Assembly: GCF_028882275.1 (NCBI RefSeq)
Contig: NZ_JARBUT010000025.1
Location: 1 to 64,000, forward strand
DNA length: 64,000 nt
Direction: 5' to 3'
Source: Nocardiopsis sp. N85
GTDB lineage: Bacteria; Actinomycetota; Actinomycetes; Streptosporangiales; Streptosporangiaceae
Below are positions 49,735-59,682 of the stretch, piece by piece. Positions within the stretch are counted from its first letter, which is position 1. Every line of letters begins with the position of its first letter. The notes under the pieces were generated by a model. It saw only the letters and a program-made list of their open reading frames with translations. It had not been told where the DNA came from and did no database searches. Position numbers and translations under genes: made by a program.

Positions 49735-50548
49735 CACCCGTCCTTTCGCGTCTTCCACCGGAACGTCAGCAGAACCAGGACCAACCCCACCACACACCAG
49801 GCGCCCAGGGCCAGGGCGACCAGGTGCAGGTCCCACGCTCCGGAGGGTTCGAACGTCGCCATCGCGTCGGGGTGGAAGGCGGCCCGCATGCCCTGCGCCA
49901 TCCACAGCAGCGGGAACAGCGACGCGAAGGTCAGCACCCAGTCGGGCAGCACGGTCACCGGGACGAACACCCCGGAGGTGAACTGCAGGACCAGGAACGG
50001 CACCACCACGATGGTCGACGCCGCCTGGGCGGTGCGGGCCAGGGAGCTGACCGCTATGCCCAGCAGGGAGCAGGCGATCGTGCCCAGGACGAGCACCCAG
50101 GCCACCGTGAGCCAGTCGGCGGCGGAACCCGGCAGGGTCGCGTCGAAGACCAGCGCGGAGACCCCGAGCAGCAGGACGGCCTGTCCGGCGGCGAGGAAGA
50201 ACACCAGTACCGTCTTGCCGATGAAGTAGGCGGCGGGCGGCATCGGGGTGCCGCGCAGCCGGCGCAGCCCGCCCTGGTCGCGTTCGGTGGCGATACCGGC
50301 GCCCAGGGTCTGGAAGCTGACCGACATCAGGCCCATGGCGAACAGGCCGGGCAGGTAGTGGTCGACGGCGGGCATGCCCATGTCGAACAGGCCGTCGAAG
50401 ATCGACGCGAACATCGTCAGGATCAGGGCGGGCAGGGCGAACGTGAAGACGACGCTCTCCCACTCCCGGGTGAAGGAGCGGATCTCCAGCCATCCCCGGG
50501 ACAGGCCCAGGCGGAGCGTGCCGGGGAGTCGGGCGTCGGTGAGGGTGC

Positions 50549-50552
<4 letters not shown>
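49734..50552 (-). CDS. ABC-2 type transporter permease
   Basis: Encodes 272 residues with six membrane helices; the ATG at 50552 overlaps the ATPase stop by four bases. The block LGAGIATERDQGGLRRLRGT is the cytoplasmic loop typical of DrrB/ABC-2 permeases, which export drugs, lipids or peptides. It works with the ATPase encoded immediately upstream. The substrate is unknown. Confidence 0.88.
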
Positions 50553-51433
<881 letters not shown>

Positions 51434-51485
51434 GAACCGAGCCTCGCGCGGCCCGGGGCCGGGCGGTATCGGGCGAACGGTCGGT

Positions 51486-51513
51486 CCGGTGTCCTCCGAG
51501 TGGAGGACACCGG
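51486..51513 (-). terminator. 12-bp hairpin terminator of nucS
   Basis: CCGGTGTCCTCC pairs with GGAGGACACCGG, loop GAGT, directly after the nucS stop at 51514. The ABC operon promoter must lie just to the left. Confidence 0.8.
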
Positions 51514-52191
51514 TCAGAACAGGCGGAGGACGTCCGGCTCGATGCCGCGCAGTTCGTCGTAGTCCAGGACCACGCAGGAGATGCCCCGGTCCTCGGCGAG
51601 CACGCGCGCCTGGGGCTTGATCTCCTGGGCGGCGAAGACGCCCCGCACCGGGGACAGGTTGGGGTCGCGGTTGAGCAGCTCCAGGTAGCGGGTGAGCTGT
51701 TCGACGCCGTCGATGTCGCCGCGCCGCTTGAGCTCCACGGCCACGGTCCGGTTCTCTCCGTCCCGGCACAGGATGTCGACCGGCCCGATCGCGGTCGGGT
51801 ACTCGCGTCGGATGAGGGTGTAGCCGTCGCCGAGGGTGGTGATGTGCTCGGCGAGCAGTTCCTGGAGGTGGGCCTCGACCCCGTCCTTCTGCAACCCGGG
51901 GTCCTTGCCGAGTTCGTGGGAGGAGTCGTGCAGGACCTCCTCCACGGTCAGCACCAGCTTCTCGCCGGACTTGCCGTGGGTGACGGTCCAGACGTCGGGT
52001 CCGTCCTCGACGGTCTCCTCTCGGAGTTTGCACGGGGGGTTCATCCAGTTGAGGGGCTTGAAGGCCCGATCATCGGCGTGGATGGACACGCTCCCGTCGG
52101 CCTTGATGAGGACCAGCCGCGGGGCCATGGGCAGGTGGGCGGTGAGCCGGCCGACGTAATCGACGCTGCACCGAGCGATGACGAGACGCAC
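51514..52191 (-). CDS. nucS: Mismatch-specific endonuclease NucS (EndoMS)
   Basis: Encodes 225 residues. Cuts both strands at mismatches and starts the MutS/MutL-independent mismatch repair of actinobacteria. N-terminal DNA-binding/dimer domain starts MRLVIARCSVDYVGRL. The RecB-like nuclease domain has GPVDILCRD and VAVELKRRG (the D, E-x-K active site). The C-terminal VLRLF is the expected beta-clamp-binding tail. In principle it could also bind the element-encoded clamp. Confidence 0.95.
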   Translation of the reverse strand: MRLVIARCSVDYVGRLTAHLPMAPRLVLIKADGSVSIHADDRAFKPLNWMNPPCKLREETVEDGPDVWTVTHGKSGEKLVLTVEEVLHDSSHELGKDPGLQKDGVEAHLQELLAEHITTLGDGYTLIRREYPTAIGPVDILCRDGENRTVAVELKRRGDIDGVEQLTRYLELLNRDPNLSPVRGVFAAQEIKPQARVLAEDRGISCVVLDYDELRGIEPDVLRLF

Positions 52192-52541
52192 GAAACGTCA
52201 CGTTACCGCCTTCCAGGGGTGCCCGCCGCAGAACGGCCGAACCGGCCGACCGGTCCCCGAGGGCAGGTCCGATCACCCCGGGGGCAAGGACTTTGTGGCT
52301 TTCACGCCCCGTGACCGGAACGGGGTCGGGCGCTTAACGTCTCCAGAGAACGCGCGGTGCGGGTCGCCGAGGCCCGCGTGGACGGACCGCGCGGCCCGCC
52401 CGCCCCGGGAGGGGAGGGGCGGGACCGCCGCCCATCGTGGCGGCGGTCCCGCCGGGCATGTCCCGACATCGTGTTACCCGTGAGTACGGCCAAGGGGGCC
52501 CTGCGGGCGGTACGGGTCGTCGGGCCGTCTAGGCTGGCCTC
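52192..52541. other. Divergent promoter region with hairpin
   Basis: About 350 bases between nucS and the dehydrogenase gene, no gene seen. A 15-bp perfect stem (GGCGGGACCGCCGCC at 52418-52432 with 52439-52453) lies within it. Promoters for both genes are expected here. Confidence 0.4.
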
Positions 52542-53753
52542 ATGGTGCAGGAATTCAAGAAGGTCGGTGTCGTCGGACTCGGCACGATGGGCGCGGGCAT
52601 CGCCGAGGTGTTCGCCCGAGCCGGTTTCAACGTCATCGGGGTCGAGATCGACCAGGCCGCCCTCGACCGCGGCCGTGGCCATCTGGACAAGTCGCTCGGG
52701 CGCGCCGTCGCCAAGGGCAAGCTCACCGAGGAGGAGCGCTCCGCGATCGAGGAGCGACTGACGTTCACCACGTCCCGTGAGGACCTGACGGACGCCGACC
52801 TCGTCGTGGAGGCCGTTCCCGAGCGGATGGACCTCAAGCGCGACGTGTTCGGCGATCTGGACCGGATCTGCAAGCCCGAGACGATCCTGGCGACCAACAC
52901 CTCCTCGCTGTCGGTCACCGAGATCGCGGCCCTCACCGGACGCCCGGAGAAGGTCGTCGGTCTGCACTTCTTCAACCCGGCCCCGGTCATGAAGCTGGCC
53001 GAGGTCATCACCACGGTCTCCGCCTCCGCCGAGACCGTCGACATCGTCACCGAGATGGCCAAGCGCATCGGCAAGACCCCCGTCACGGTCGGGGACCGCG
53101 CCGGGTTCGTCGCCAACGCGCTGCTGGTGCCCTACATCAACGACGCGGTGCGCCTCTACGAGCGCGGGGTCGCCACCCGCGAGGAGATCGACGAGTCGGT
53201 CAAGAAGGCCGCCGGCCTGCCGATGGGCCCGCTCGCCCTGGCCGACATGGTCGGGATCGACGTGTGCCTGGCCGTCATGGACGTGCTGTGGGACGAGTAC
53301 CGAGACCCGCGTTACGCCGCGGCCCCGCTGCTGCGCCGCATGGTCGCCGCCGGTCACTACGGCCGCAAGGCCGGCAGGGGCTTCTACGCCGGTCGTGACG
53401 AGGCCCCCGAGCCCCGTCCCGCCGGCCGCTACGCCGAGATGATCCGCGAAGAGGAGACCCTCGACCTGGGTGAGATCCTCATCGCACCGCAGATCGACGA
53501 CGCCATGCGGATGATCGGCGACGGCTACGCCACCGCCCAGGACGTCGACACCGCGATGCGTTTCGGCTGCGGTTACCCCAAGGGCCCGACCGAGCTGCTC
53601 GACGAGCGCGGCGCCGAAGCCGTGGTCACCACCCTGGTCGCCATGGGCGAGTACGGGTTGACCACCATCGCGGTCCCCGCCCCGCTGCTCATGGACCGGC
53701 TTCCCGACACCCCGGAGGAAGAGGGCCACGGCGGCTGCGCCTGCCACGCCTGA
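52542..53753 (+). CDS. 3-hydroxybutyryl-CoA/3-hydroxyacyl-CoA dehydrogenase
   Basis: Encodes 403 residues. Rossmann motif VVGLGTMGAGIAEVFA near the start. The catalytic His and neighbours lie in GLHFFNPAPVMKLAEVI (near 145-155). The first C-terminal domain has GFVANALLVPYINDAVRLYE and a second copy follows (IAPQIDDAMRMIGDGYAT), so it is the two-domain form of about 400 residues. It ends GGCACHA, an unusual His/Cys-rich tail. Acts in C4 acyl-CoA metabolism, consistent with the thiolase at 57.3 kb. Confidence 0.93.
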   Translation: MVQEFKKVGVVGLGTMGAGIAEVFARAGFNVIGVEIDQAALDRGRGHLDKSLGRAVAKGKLTEEERSAIEERLTFTTSREDLTDADLVVEAVPERMDLKRDVFGDLDRICKPETILATNTSSLSVTEIAALTGRPEKVVGLHFFNPAPVMKLAEVITTVSASAETVDIVTEMAKRIGKTPVTVGDRAGFVANALLVPYINDAVRLYERGVATREEIDESVKKAAGLPMGPLALADMVGIDVCLAVMDVLWDEYRDPRYAAAPLLRRMVAAGHYGRKAGRGFYAGRDEAPEPRPAGRYAEMIREEETLDLGEILIAPQIDDAMRMIGDGYATAQDVDTAMRFGCGYPKGPTELLDERGAEAVVTTLVAMGEYGLTTIAVPAPLLMDRLPDTPEEEGHGGCACHA

Positions 53754-53771
53754 TCTCTCCGAGAACACCCC

Positions 53772-53810
53772 GGTGGCCGTCGCCGCAGTACGTCTGTGGC
53801 GGCGGCCACC
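53772..53810 (+). terminator. Terminator of the dehydrogenase gene
   Basis: GGTGGCCGTCGCC and GGCGGCGGCCACC pair over 13 bp (one G-U) with a 13-base loop, 18 bases after the stop; flanking GAGAAC/GTTCTC could extend the stem. Confidence 0.7.
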
Positions 53811-53835
53811 GCCCGTTCTCTCCTACCCTGGACGG

Positions 53836-54159
53836 GTGAGCCCGCGTCGTAATTCCTCCCGCCGTAAGTCCTCCCGAGGCGGCCGCGCCCCCGGAGGCGG
53901 CCCCGAAGCCGAGGACGCCCTCATGCTCCGGATCACCGGCGGCCAGAGCCGTGAGGCCGGACCCGACGGCGAATGGATCATACGGCGCGTCATCGGCGCG
54001 GCCGCGGTGAAGGTCTACCGCTGCCCCGGCTGCGCCCAGGAGATCCCCGTCGGGATGGCCCACGTCGTCGTCTGGCGCCCCTACGGCGACGGCGACGACC
54101 GTCGGCACTGGCACTCCTCCTGCTGGGAGCGCCGCTCCCGGCGCGCACCCCGATACTGA
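53836..54159 (+). CDS. Conserved actinobacterial zinc-binding hypothetical protein
   Basis: Encodes 107 residues from GTG; the frame opens further left but inside the terminator. A basic disordered N-terminus (SPRRNSSRRKSSRGG) precedes a domain with CPGC (about 73-76) and HWHSSCWE (about 95-102), which together make a four-ligand zinc site. It is followed 32 bases later by an alpha/beta hydrolase gene. Actinomycete genomes have proteins like this next to the same hydrolase; the role is unknown. Confidence 0.65.
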   Translation: MSPRRNSSRRKSSRGGRAPGGGPEAEDALMLRITGGQSREAGPDGEWIIRRVIGAAAVKVYRCPGCAQEIPVGMAHVVVWRPYGDGDDRRHWHSSCWERRSRRAPRY

Positions 54160-54191
54160 GCCCCGACCACCGAGAACCGGACCGAGGAGCC

Positions 54192-54932
54192 ATGGAGATC
54201 CGAGCCACCACGGTGCTGCCCGCCGTGCGACGTCCCATCACCCTGCACACCGCCGACGGGCTGGAGCTGATCGGCGAACTGGCCCTGCCCGAGGACGGCG
54301 ACCCGGTCGCGACCCTGGTGTGCCTGCACCCGCTGCCCACGGCCGAGGGCATGATGGACAGCCACGTCCTGCGCAAGGCGTCGTTCCGGCTGCCCGCGCT
54401 GGCGAACATCGCGGTGCTGCGCTTCAACACGCGCGGTACCACCTCCCGCCACGGCACCAGCCAGGGGGAGTTCGGCGAGGGCGAGACCGAGAAGCACGAT
54501 GTGCTCGCCGCCATCGAGTTCACCGAGTTCGAGGGGCTGCCCCGGCCGTGGCTGCTCGGCTGGTCGTTCGGCACCGAACTGGCCCTGAAGTGGGGCGCCG
54601 ACCCGCAGATCGAGGGCGCCCTGCTGCTGTCGCCGCCGCTGCACCGGGCCACCGAGGCGGACATGGAGAACTGGCGGGTCACCGGCAAGCCCGTGGTGGC
54701 GCTGGTCCCCGAACACGACGACTACCTGCGCCCCGAGGAGGCCCGGGAACGGTTCAAGCCGCTCACCCAGGCCGAGGTCATCGGCGTGGACGGCGCCAAG
54801 CACCTGTGGGTCGGGGAACCGTACGTGCGCCGGGTCCTCGACGAGATCGTCAAGCGGGTCAACCCCGACGCCCACCCCTTGCCCACCGAGTGGGACGGTC
54901 CCCACGAGAAGGACGTCCAGGCCCTGGGCTGA
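54192..54932 (+). CDS. Alpha/beta hydrolase
   Basis: Encodes 246 residues, ATG with GAGGAG upstream. Nucleophile elbow GWSFGTE (Ser near 118), an Asp in VPEHDDYL and catalytic His in GAKHLWVGEP near 205. N-terminal VCLHPLPTAEGMMDSH is the oxyanion region of the dienelactone hydrolase/CocE-like group. The substrate is unknown. It ends before an 18-bp terminator. Confidence 0.85.
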   Translation: MEIRATTVLPAVRRPITLHTADGLELIGELALPEDGDPVATLVCLHPLPTAEGMMDSHVLRKASFRLPALANIAVLRFNTRGTTSRHGTSQGEFGEGETEKHDVLAAIEFTEFEGLPRPWLLGWSFGTELALKWGADPQIEGALLLSPPLHRATEADMENWRVTGKPVVALVPEHDDYLRPEEARERFKPLTQAEVIGVDGAKHLWVGEPYVRRVLDEIVKRVNPDAHPLPTEWDGPHEKDVQALG

Positions 54933-54975
54933 ACATCGGCGGACCGGACGCGGTCGACCGCTCCCGTACGCGAGA

Positions 54976-55017
54976 ACGAGGGCCCGCCTCCCCCCTTCAG
55001 GGGAGGCGGGCCCTCGT
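54976..55017. terminator. 18-bp perfect bidirectional terminator
   Basis: ACGAGGGCCCGCCTCCCC pairs exactly with its complement, loop CCTTCA. It lies between convergent genes (54192-54932 + and 55054-56358 -) and can serve both. Confidence 0.85.
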
Positions 55018-55053
55018 CACGTCACGACCGCGGGGCCCGAGGGTCCGGGGTGA

Positions 55054-56358
55054 CTACTCCTGCCACCAGTCCTCGTCGTCCGCGCCCTTGCCGGAACGGG
55101 CCGGCTGCTTGGCCTCCTCGGCCGGGGCGGCCTCGGCGATCGCCGGGGCCGCGGGAGCGGCGGCGACGGGAGCGGGGGCCGGGGCGGCGGGGGCCGCGGC
55201 GGCCGCGTTCGGGAGGGCACCGCCACCGAGCAGCTGACGCAGCTGCTGGAGGTGCGACTGGATGCTGTCGCGCTGGCGGTTGAGCTCGTCGACCTCCTTC
55301 TTGGCGGCGGTCAGGATGCGGTTGGCCTCGCTCTTGGCGTCGCTGAGCTGGTGCTCGGCCTTGGACTTGGCCTCCGACTCGATCTGGCCGGCGTTCTTCT
55401 TGGCGTTGCCGACCAGCTGCTTGGCGTGGTTCTCGGCGTCGCGGCGGGTCTGCTCGGCCTGCTGGCTGGCCTGCTTGGCGTGGTGGTCGGCGCTGGCGGC
55501 GCGCTCCTCCGCCTCGGACACCATCTTCTGAGTGGCGGCCTGGGCGGCGGCCAGACGCTCGGCGTCCTGACGCTCGGCCTCGGCCCGCCGGTCGGCGAGC
55601 TGGAGCTCGAACTGGTCCTCAAGCTCGGTGCGGCGGGCCTCGGACTCGGCGTAGGCGCGCTCGGCGTTCTTGCGGAGTTCCTCGGCCTGGCTCTTGGCGG
55701 CCTGAATGGTCTCGTCGCGCTCGCGCTTGGCGGCCGCGCGCGCCTGGGCGCACTCGCGCTCGGTGGTGGTGCGCAGCTTGGCGATCTCACCCTCGAAGGT
55801 CGCCCGCTTCTCGGCGATCTCGTGGTCGACCGCGGCGCGCTTCTTCTGGACCTCGCGCTCGGTGGTGGCGGACAGCTCGTCGGCCCGGCGGCGGGCGCTG
55901 GTGGAGATCTCCTCCGCCTCGGCCTCGGCGCTCTGGCGGGACTCGTCGGCCTCGCGCTGGGCGAGGGTGCGCACCTCGGTGGCCTCGGACTCGGCCGCGG
56001 CCCGCATCTCGGCGGCCTCGATCTTGGCGGCCGACCGGATGTCGTTGGCGTCGATCTGGGCGCTCTGGACCAGCTCGTTGGCCTGCTCCTCGGCCAGCCG
56101 CAGCAGCTCCTCGATGCGCGAGCCGAGCCCGGCGTAGGAGGGGCGCTCCCGCTCCTGGAGCTGGCGGTTCTTGGCGCTGAGCTCGGCCTTGAACTTCTCG
56201 ACCTGCTTGGTGGTCTGCTTGACCTCGTTGCGCAGGCCGTCCAGGTAGTCCGTCACCTGGGTGCGGTCATAGCCACGCAACACCACGTCGAACTCGGGTG
56301 GGGTGTTGTCCTCGTCGAAGATGTTGTTGAGTTGGGTGTCGATGTTGTTTGACGGCAT
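55054..56358 (-). CDS. FilP/Scy-like coiled-coil cell-polarity protein
   Basis: Encodes 434 residues. The N-terminal 60 residues (PEFDVVLRGYDRTQVTDYL) match the DivIVA-type lipid/pole-binding segment. Residues about 60-370 are an almost unbroken Ala/Glu/Arg/Lys coiled coil, and the C-terminus is Ala/Pro-rich with an acidic end (ADDEDWWQE). In Streptomyces, FilP and Scy form the tip-organising cytoskeleton; FilP genes lie near methylmalonyl-CoA epimerase and thiolase genes, as here. Often misannotated as a cellulose-binding protein. Confidence 0.8.
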   Translation of the reverse strand: MPSNNIDTQLNNIFDEDNTPPEFDVVLRGYDRTQVTDYLDGLRNEVKQTTKQVEKFKAELSAKNRQLQERERPSYAGLGSRIEELLRLAEEQANELVQSAQIDANDIRSAAKIEAAEMRAAAESEATEVRTLAQREADESRQSAEAEAEEISTSARRRADELSATTEREVQKKRAAVDHEIAEKRATFEGEIAKLRTTTERECAQARAAAKRERDETIQAAKSQAEELRKNAERAYAESEARRTELEDQFELQLADRRAEAERQDAERLAAAQAATQKMVSEAEERAASADHHAKQASQQAEQTRRDAENHAKQLVGNAKKNAGQIESEAKSKAEHQLSDAKSEANRILTAAKKEVDELNRQRDSIQSHLQQLRQLLGGGALPNAAAAAPAAPAPAPVAAAPAAPAIAEAAPAEEAKQPARSGKGADDEDWWQE

Positions 56359-56798
56359 GTGGCGGAATCCTGAACGGGTGCGAGACGGCTACTTGCGAAC
56401 GACCGGGGACCGCGTTCTGGGCGGTGTCGGGGACCCCGGGGGACGGGCGTGCTTTCCGGTCCGGGTGCGGACTCGGGTATGGAGCGGCGTGACGAGGTCG
56501 CGACCGGCCGACCGTCGCCGACGCCGTCGGTGCGCTCCACCCGTCTTGGCCCGCCACGGTGTGGCGCGACGGGGCGGTGGCGCTGCCGACCCGGTTGTCG
56601 AACCACCGGATCGTGAGACGTGGATCGACGCCGGAGATTCACATCCGGTGGCCAACCGACTTTATCAAGCGGGGAACCCCTGGGAAGAGGGTTTCGGGTA
56701 ACTTCCGGCGGGGTTTGAGTCCGGTCACGCCCGCGGTGTGTGAGATGTGATGTGTCCGGAACGCCCCCGTGACGTTGGGGGCGATCCGGGCACTCCGG
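56359..56798. other. Gap between the polarity gene and mce
   Basis: About 440 bases without a supported gene. It should contain the leftward promoter of the polarity gene. A short stem (CGCCCCC/GGGGGCG, 56762-56783) close to the end of mce is its likely terminator. Confidence 0.4.
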
Positions 56799-57257
56799 TC
56801 AGTGGGCGCTCTGTACGAGTTCGGTGAGGACGCCTCCACAGTCCTTGGGGTGCAGGAACACGATCCGCGAGCCGGCGGTGCCCCGGCGCGGCTCCGCGTC
56901 CAGGACGCGCACGCCACGGCCCCCGACGCCCGCCGCGAGGCCGGCGACGTCCCCGGTGCCGAACGCGATGTGATGCACGCCCTCACCGTTGCGCTCCAGG
57001 AACCTGGCGACCGGGGAGTCGGGACGGGTCGGCTCCAGCAGTTGCAGATACGTGGCGCCCCCGTCGTCGGCGCCGTTGACCCGGAGCATCGCCTCGCGCA
57101 CGCCCTGCTCCTCGTTGACCTCTTCGTGCTCCACCTCGAAACCGTAGGTGGACCGGTAGAACTCGATCGAGGCGTCCAGGTCCCGGCAGGCGATGCCGAC
57201 GTGGTCGAGACGGGTCGCGGCGGGGACGGGGGCGGCGCGATCAGGGGCGTTGCTCAT
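56799..57257 (-). CDS. mce: Methylmalonyl-CoA epimerase
   Basis: Encodes 152 residues, start at MSNAPDRAA rather than the longer frame. Interconverts (R)- and (S)-methylmalonyl-CoA. It has two vicinal-oxygen-chelate repeats with metal ligands in LDHVGIACRD and VHHIAFGTGD, and further conserved Glu residues in HEEVNEEQGVREA and near the C-terminus. It is divergent from the thiolase gene with an 86-base promoter gap, and near a MeaB-type gene. Confidence 0.93.
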   Translation of the reverse strand: MSNAPDRAAPVPAATRLDHVGIACRDLDASIEFYRSTYGFEVEHEEVNEEQGVREAMLRVNGADDGGATYLQLLEPTRPDSPVARFLERNGEGVHHIAFGTGDVAGLAAGVGGRGVRVLDAEPRRGTAGSRIVFLHPKDCGGVLTELVQSAH

Positions 57258-57343
57258 CGGATGAACCTCTCGACGGCGGCGAACGGCTGTGTGGGTATCG
57301 TTGCAGACCAGGTGCGTCATCGATCACTTGGAGGCCAGTTACG

Positions 57344-58531
57344 ATGCCCGGTTCCGTCATCGTCGGTGGGGCACGGACCCCCACCGGACGACTCCTCGGC
57401 TCCCTCGCCGGGTTCTCCGCCGTCGACCTCGGTGGCTTCGCGATCAAGGGCGCGCTCGACAGCGCCGGTATCGGCGGCGAACAGGTCGAATACGTGGTCA
57501 TGGGCCAGGTCCTCCAGGCCGGCGCCGGACAGATCCCGTCGCGTCAGGCCGCCGTCAAGGCCGGTATCCCCATGAACGTCCCCTCGGTCACCATCAACAA
57601 GGTGTGCCTGTCCGGCCTGGACGCCATCGCCCTGGCCGACCAGCTCATCGCCGCAGGCGAGTTCGACATCGTCGTCGCGGGCGGCATGGAGTCCATGACC
57701 AACGCGCCGCACCTGCTGCCCAAGTCCCGGCACGGGTACAAGTACGGGGCGATCGAGGTCCTCGACGCCACCGCGCACGACGGCCTCACCGACGCCTTCG
57801 AGGGCGACTCCATGGGCGCCTCCACCGAACGGCACAACGCCAAGCTCGGCATCGGCCGCGAGGAGCAGGACGCGTTCGCGGCCCGGTCGCACCGGCGCGC
57901 CGCCGAGGCCGCGGAGCGGGGCCTGTTCGACGCGGAGATCGTCCCCGTGGAGATCCCCCAGCGCAAGGGCGACCCGATCGTGTTCCGCCACGACGAGGGC
58001 GTCCGTCCCGGCACCACGGCCGAGAGCCTGGCCAAGCTGCGCCCGGCCTTCGACCGCGACGGCACCATCACCGCCGGCTCCTCCTCGCAGATCTCCGACG
58101 GCGCCGCCGCCGTGATCGTGATGAGCCGGGCCAAGGCCGAGGAACTGGGCCTGCCGGTCCTCGCCGAGATCGGCGCGCACGGCAACGTCGCCGGCCCGGA
58201 CAACTCCCTGCACTCCCAGCCCTCCAACGCGATCGCGCACGCGCTGGGCAAGGCCGGCAGGGAGGTCTCCGACCTCGACCTCATCGAGATCAACGAGGCG
58301 TTCGCCGCGGTCGGCCTCCAGTCCATGAAGGACCTGGGCGTGGACGCGGACATCGTCAACGTCAACGGCGGCGCCATCGCGATCGGTCACCCGATCGGCG
58401 CCTCCGGCGCCCGCATCGCCCTGCACCTGATCCACGAGCTGCGCCGCCGCGGCGGCGGTCTGGGCGCGGCCGCCCTCTGTGGCGGCGGCGGTCAGGGCGA
58501 CGCGCTGCTGTTCTCGGTACCCGCCGAGTAG
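57344..58531 (+). CDS. Acetyl-CoA C-acetyltransferase (thiolase)
   Basis: Encodes 395 residues. Condenses two acetyl-CoA to acetoacetyl-CoA or the reverse. Catalytic Cys88 in VCLSGLDAIALA, His in NVNGGAIAIGHPIGASG and second Cys in AALCGGGGQGDALL. It lies beside the epimerase, as in Streptomyces. Product and the dehydrogenase at 52.5 kb are consecutive steps in C4 metabolism. Confidence 0.95.
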   Translation: MPGSVIVGGARTPTGRLLGSLAGFSAVDLGGFAIKGALDSAGIGGEQVEYVVMGQVLQAGAGQIPSRQAAVKAGIPMNVPSVTINKVCLSGLDAIALADQLIAAGEFDIVVAGGMESMTNAPHLLPKSRHGYKYGAIEVLDATAHDGLTDAFEGDSMGASTERHNAKLGIGREEQDAFAARSHRRAAEAAERGLFDAEIVPVEIPQRKGDPIVFRHDEGVRPGTTAESLAKLRPAFDRDGTITAGSSSQISDGAAAVIVMSRAKAEELGLPVLAEIGAHGNVAGPDNSLHSQPSNAIAHALGKAGREVSDLDLIEINEAFAAVGLQSMKDLGVDADIVNVNGGAIAIGHPIGASGARIALHLIHELRRRGGGLGAAALCGGGGQGDALLFSVPAE

Positions 58532-58681
58532 CGGTCACCCCCTCCCTTCGGGGCGACGCCGGGTCTCGGGAGATCCCCGGTCCGCCCGCGCGCCGCGCCC
58601 GGAGGGACGTTCATCCTCGAAGACACTGTGTACCCGGGGCCGGACCCGGCCCCGACCGGAGTACGACGCACCTGGTGAGAA

Positions 58682-58716
58682 CGGCGGGGCGGCGGTCACG
58701 AGCCGCCGCCCCGCCG
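58682..58716 (+). terminator. 14-bp hairpin before meaB
   Basis: CGGCGGGGCGGCGG and CCGCCGCCCCGCCG pair perfectly with a 7-base loop, 21 bases before the meaB ATG and 150 after the thiolase stop. Terminator or leader structure. Confidence 0.6.
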
Positions 58717-58737
58717 CATGCGCACGGAAGGAGCCGC

Positions 58738-59682
58738 ATGGACACCCCCCGACTGGTCGAGAAGCTGCTGAGGGGGGATCGCCGGGCCCTGGCCCGCGCG
58801 ATCACCCTGGTGGAGAACGGCTCCCCCGAACTGCGCGAGATCATGGCCGGCCTGGCCCCGCACACCGGCCGGGCCCGGACCGTCGGTTTCACCGGGTCGC
58901 CCGGCGTGGGCAAGTCCACCACGACGAACGCGGTGGTGCGCGCCGCCCGCGCCCGCGACCTGAGCGTGGCCGTGCTGGCCGTGGACCCCTCCTCCCCGTT
59001 CACCGGCGGCGCCCTGCTCGGGGATCGGGTCCGCATGCAGGAGCACGCCACCGACCCGGGCGTGTACATCCGTTCCATGGCCAACCGCGGGCACCTGGGC
59101 GGTCTGTCGTGGGCCACCCCGCACGCCCTGCGCGTCCTGGACGCAGCCGGGTTCGACGTGATCCTGGTGGAGACCGTCGGCGTCGGCCAGGCCGAGGTGG
59201 AGATCGCCGGGCAGGCCGACACCACCGTGGTGCTGTGCGCCCCGGGCATGGGCGACTCCGTGCAGGCCGCCAAGGCCGGCGTGCTGGAGGTCGCCGACGT
59301 GTTCGCCGTCAACAAGGCCGACCGCGACGGCGCCAGGTCGACCCTGCGCGAACTGCGGCAGATGGTCGCGATGAAGGACCGCGCGGACGACGAGTGGAAG
59401 CCGCCGATCGTCATGACGGTCGCCGTCCGCGATGAGGGCGTGGACGAGCTGTGGGACTGCCTGGACGGGCACTTCGCGCATCTGGGGGACACCGGTGAAC
59501 TGGCGGAGCGCCGTCGTCGCCGGGCCCGGGAGGAGGTGCAGGCGATCGTCCTGGACCTGCTGCGCTCCCGGATCGCCGTCGGCGACGACGGCGCCCTGGA
59601 ATCGGCGGCCCGCGAGGTGGCCGAGGGGATCCGCGACCCCTATGCCGCCGCCGACCTCGTCATCAAGGAGCTGGGCGCCTAG
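58738..59682 (+). CDS. meaB: MeaB/ArgK-type GTPase, methylmalonyl-CoA mutase chaperone
   Basis: Encodes 314 residues. A G3E-family GTPase that protects methylmalonyl-CoA mutase and gates adenosylcobalamin loading. P-loop GFTGSPGVGKST (about 49-60), AVDPSSPFTGGALLGDRVRM, VETVGVGQ (switch), and NKAD as the guanine-specificity motif. It fits with mce and the cobalamin adenosyltransferase in the window. Its end overlaps the convergent hydrolase by four bases. Confidence 0.93.
   Translation: MDTPRLVEKLLRGDRRALARAITLVENGSPELREIMAGLAPHTGRARTVGFTGSPGVGKSTTTNAVVRAARARDLSVAVLAVDPSSPFTGGALLGDRVRMQEHATDPGVYIRSMANRGHLGGLSWATPHALRVLDAAGFDVILVETVGVGQAEVEIAGQADTTVVLCAPGMGDSVQAAKAGVLEVADVFAVNKADRDGARSTLRELRQMVAMKDRADDEWKPPIVMTVAVRDEGVDELWDCLDGHFAHLGDTGELAERRRRRAREEVQAIVLDLLRSRIAVGDDGALESAAREVAEGIRDPYAAADLVIKELGA

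Noticed and set aside
48499..50493. 664-residue fused permease-kinase reading frame
   Set aside because: The upstream part is the shadow of the permease gene in another frame; the kinase has its own start at 49734 sharing a base with the permease stop.
55252..56352. Long plus-strand leucine-rich reading frame opposite the FilP-like gene
   Set aside because: It is the antisense of Ala/Glu/Arg coiled-coil codons; low-complexity composition and no start site.
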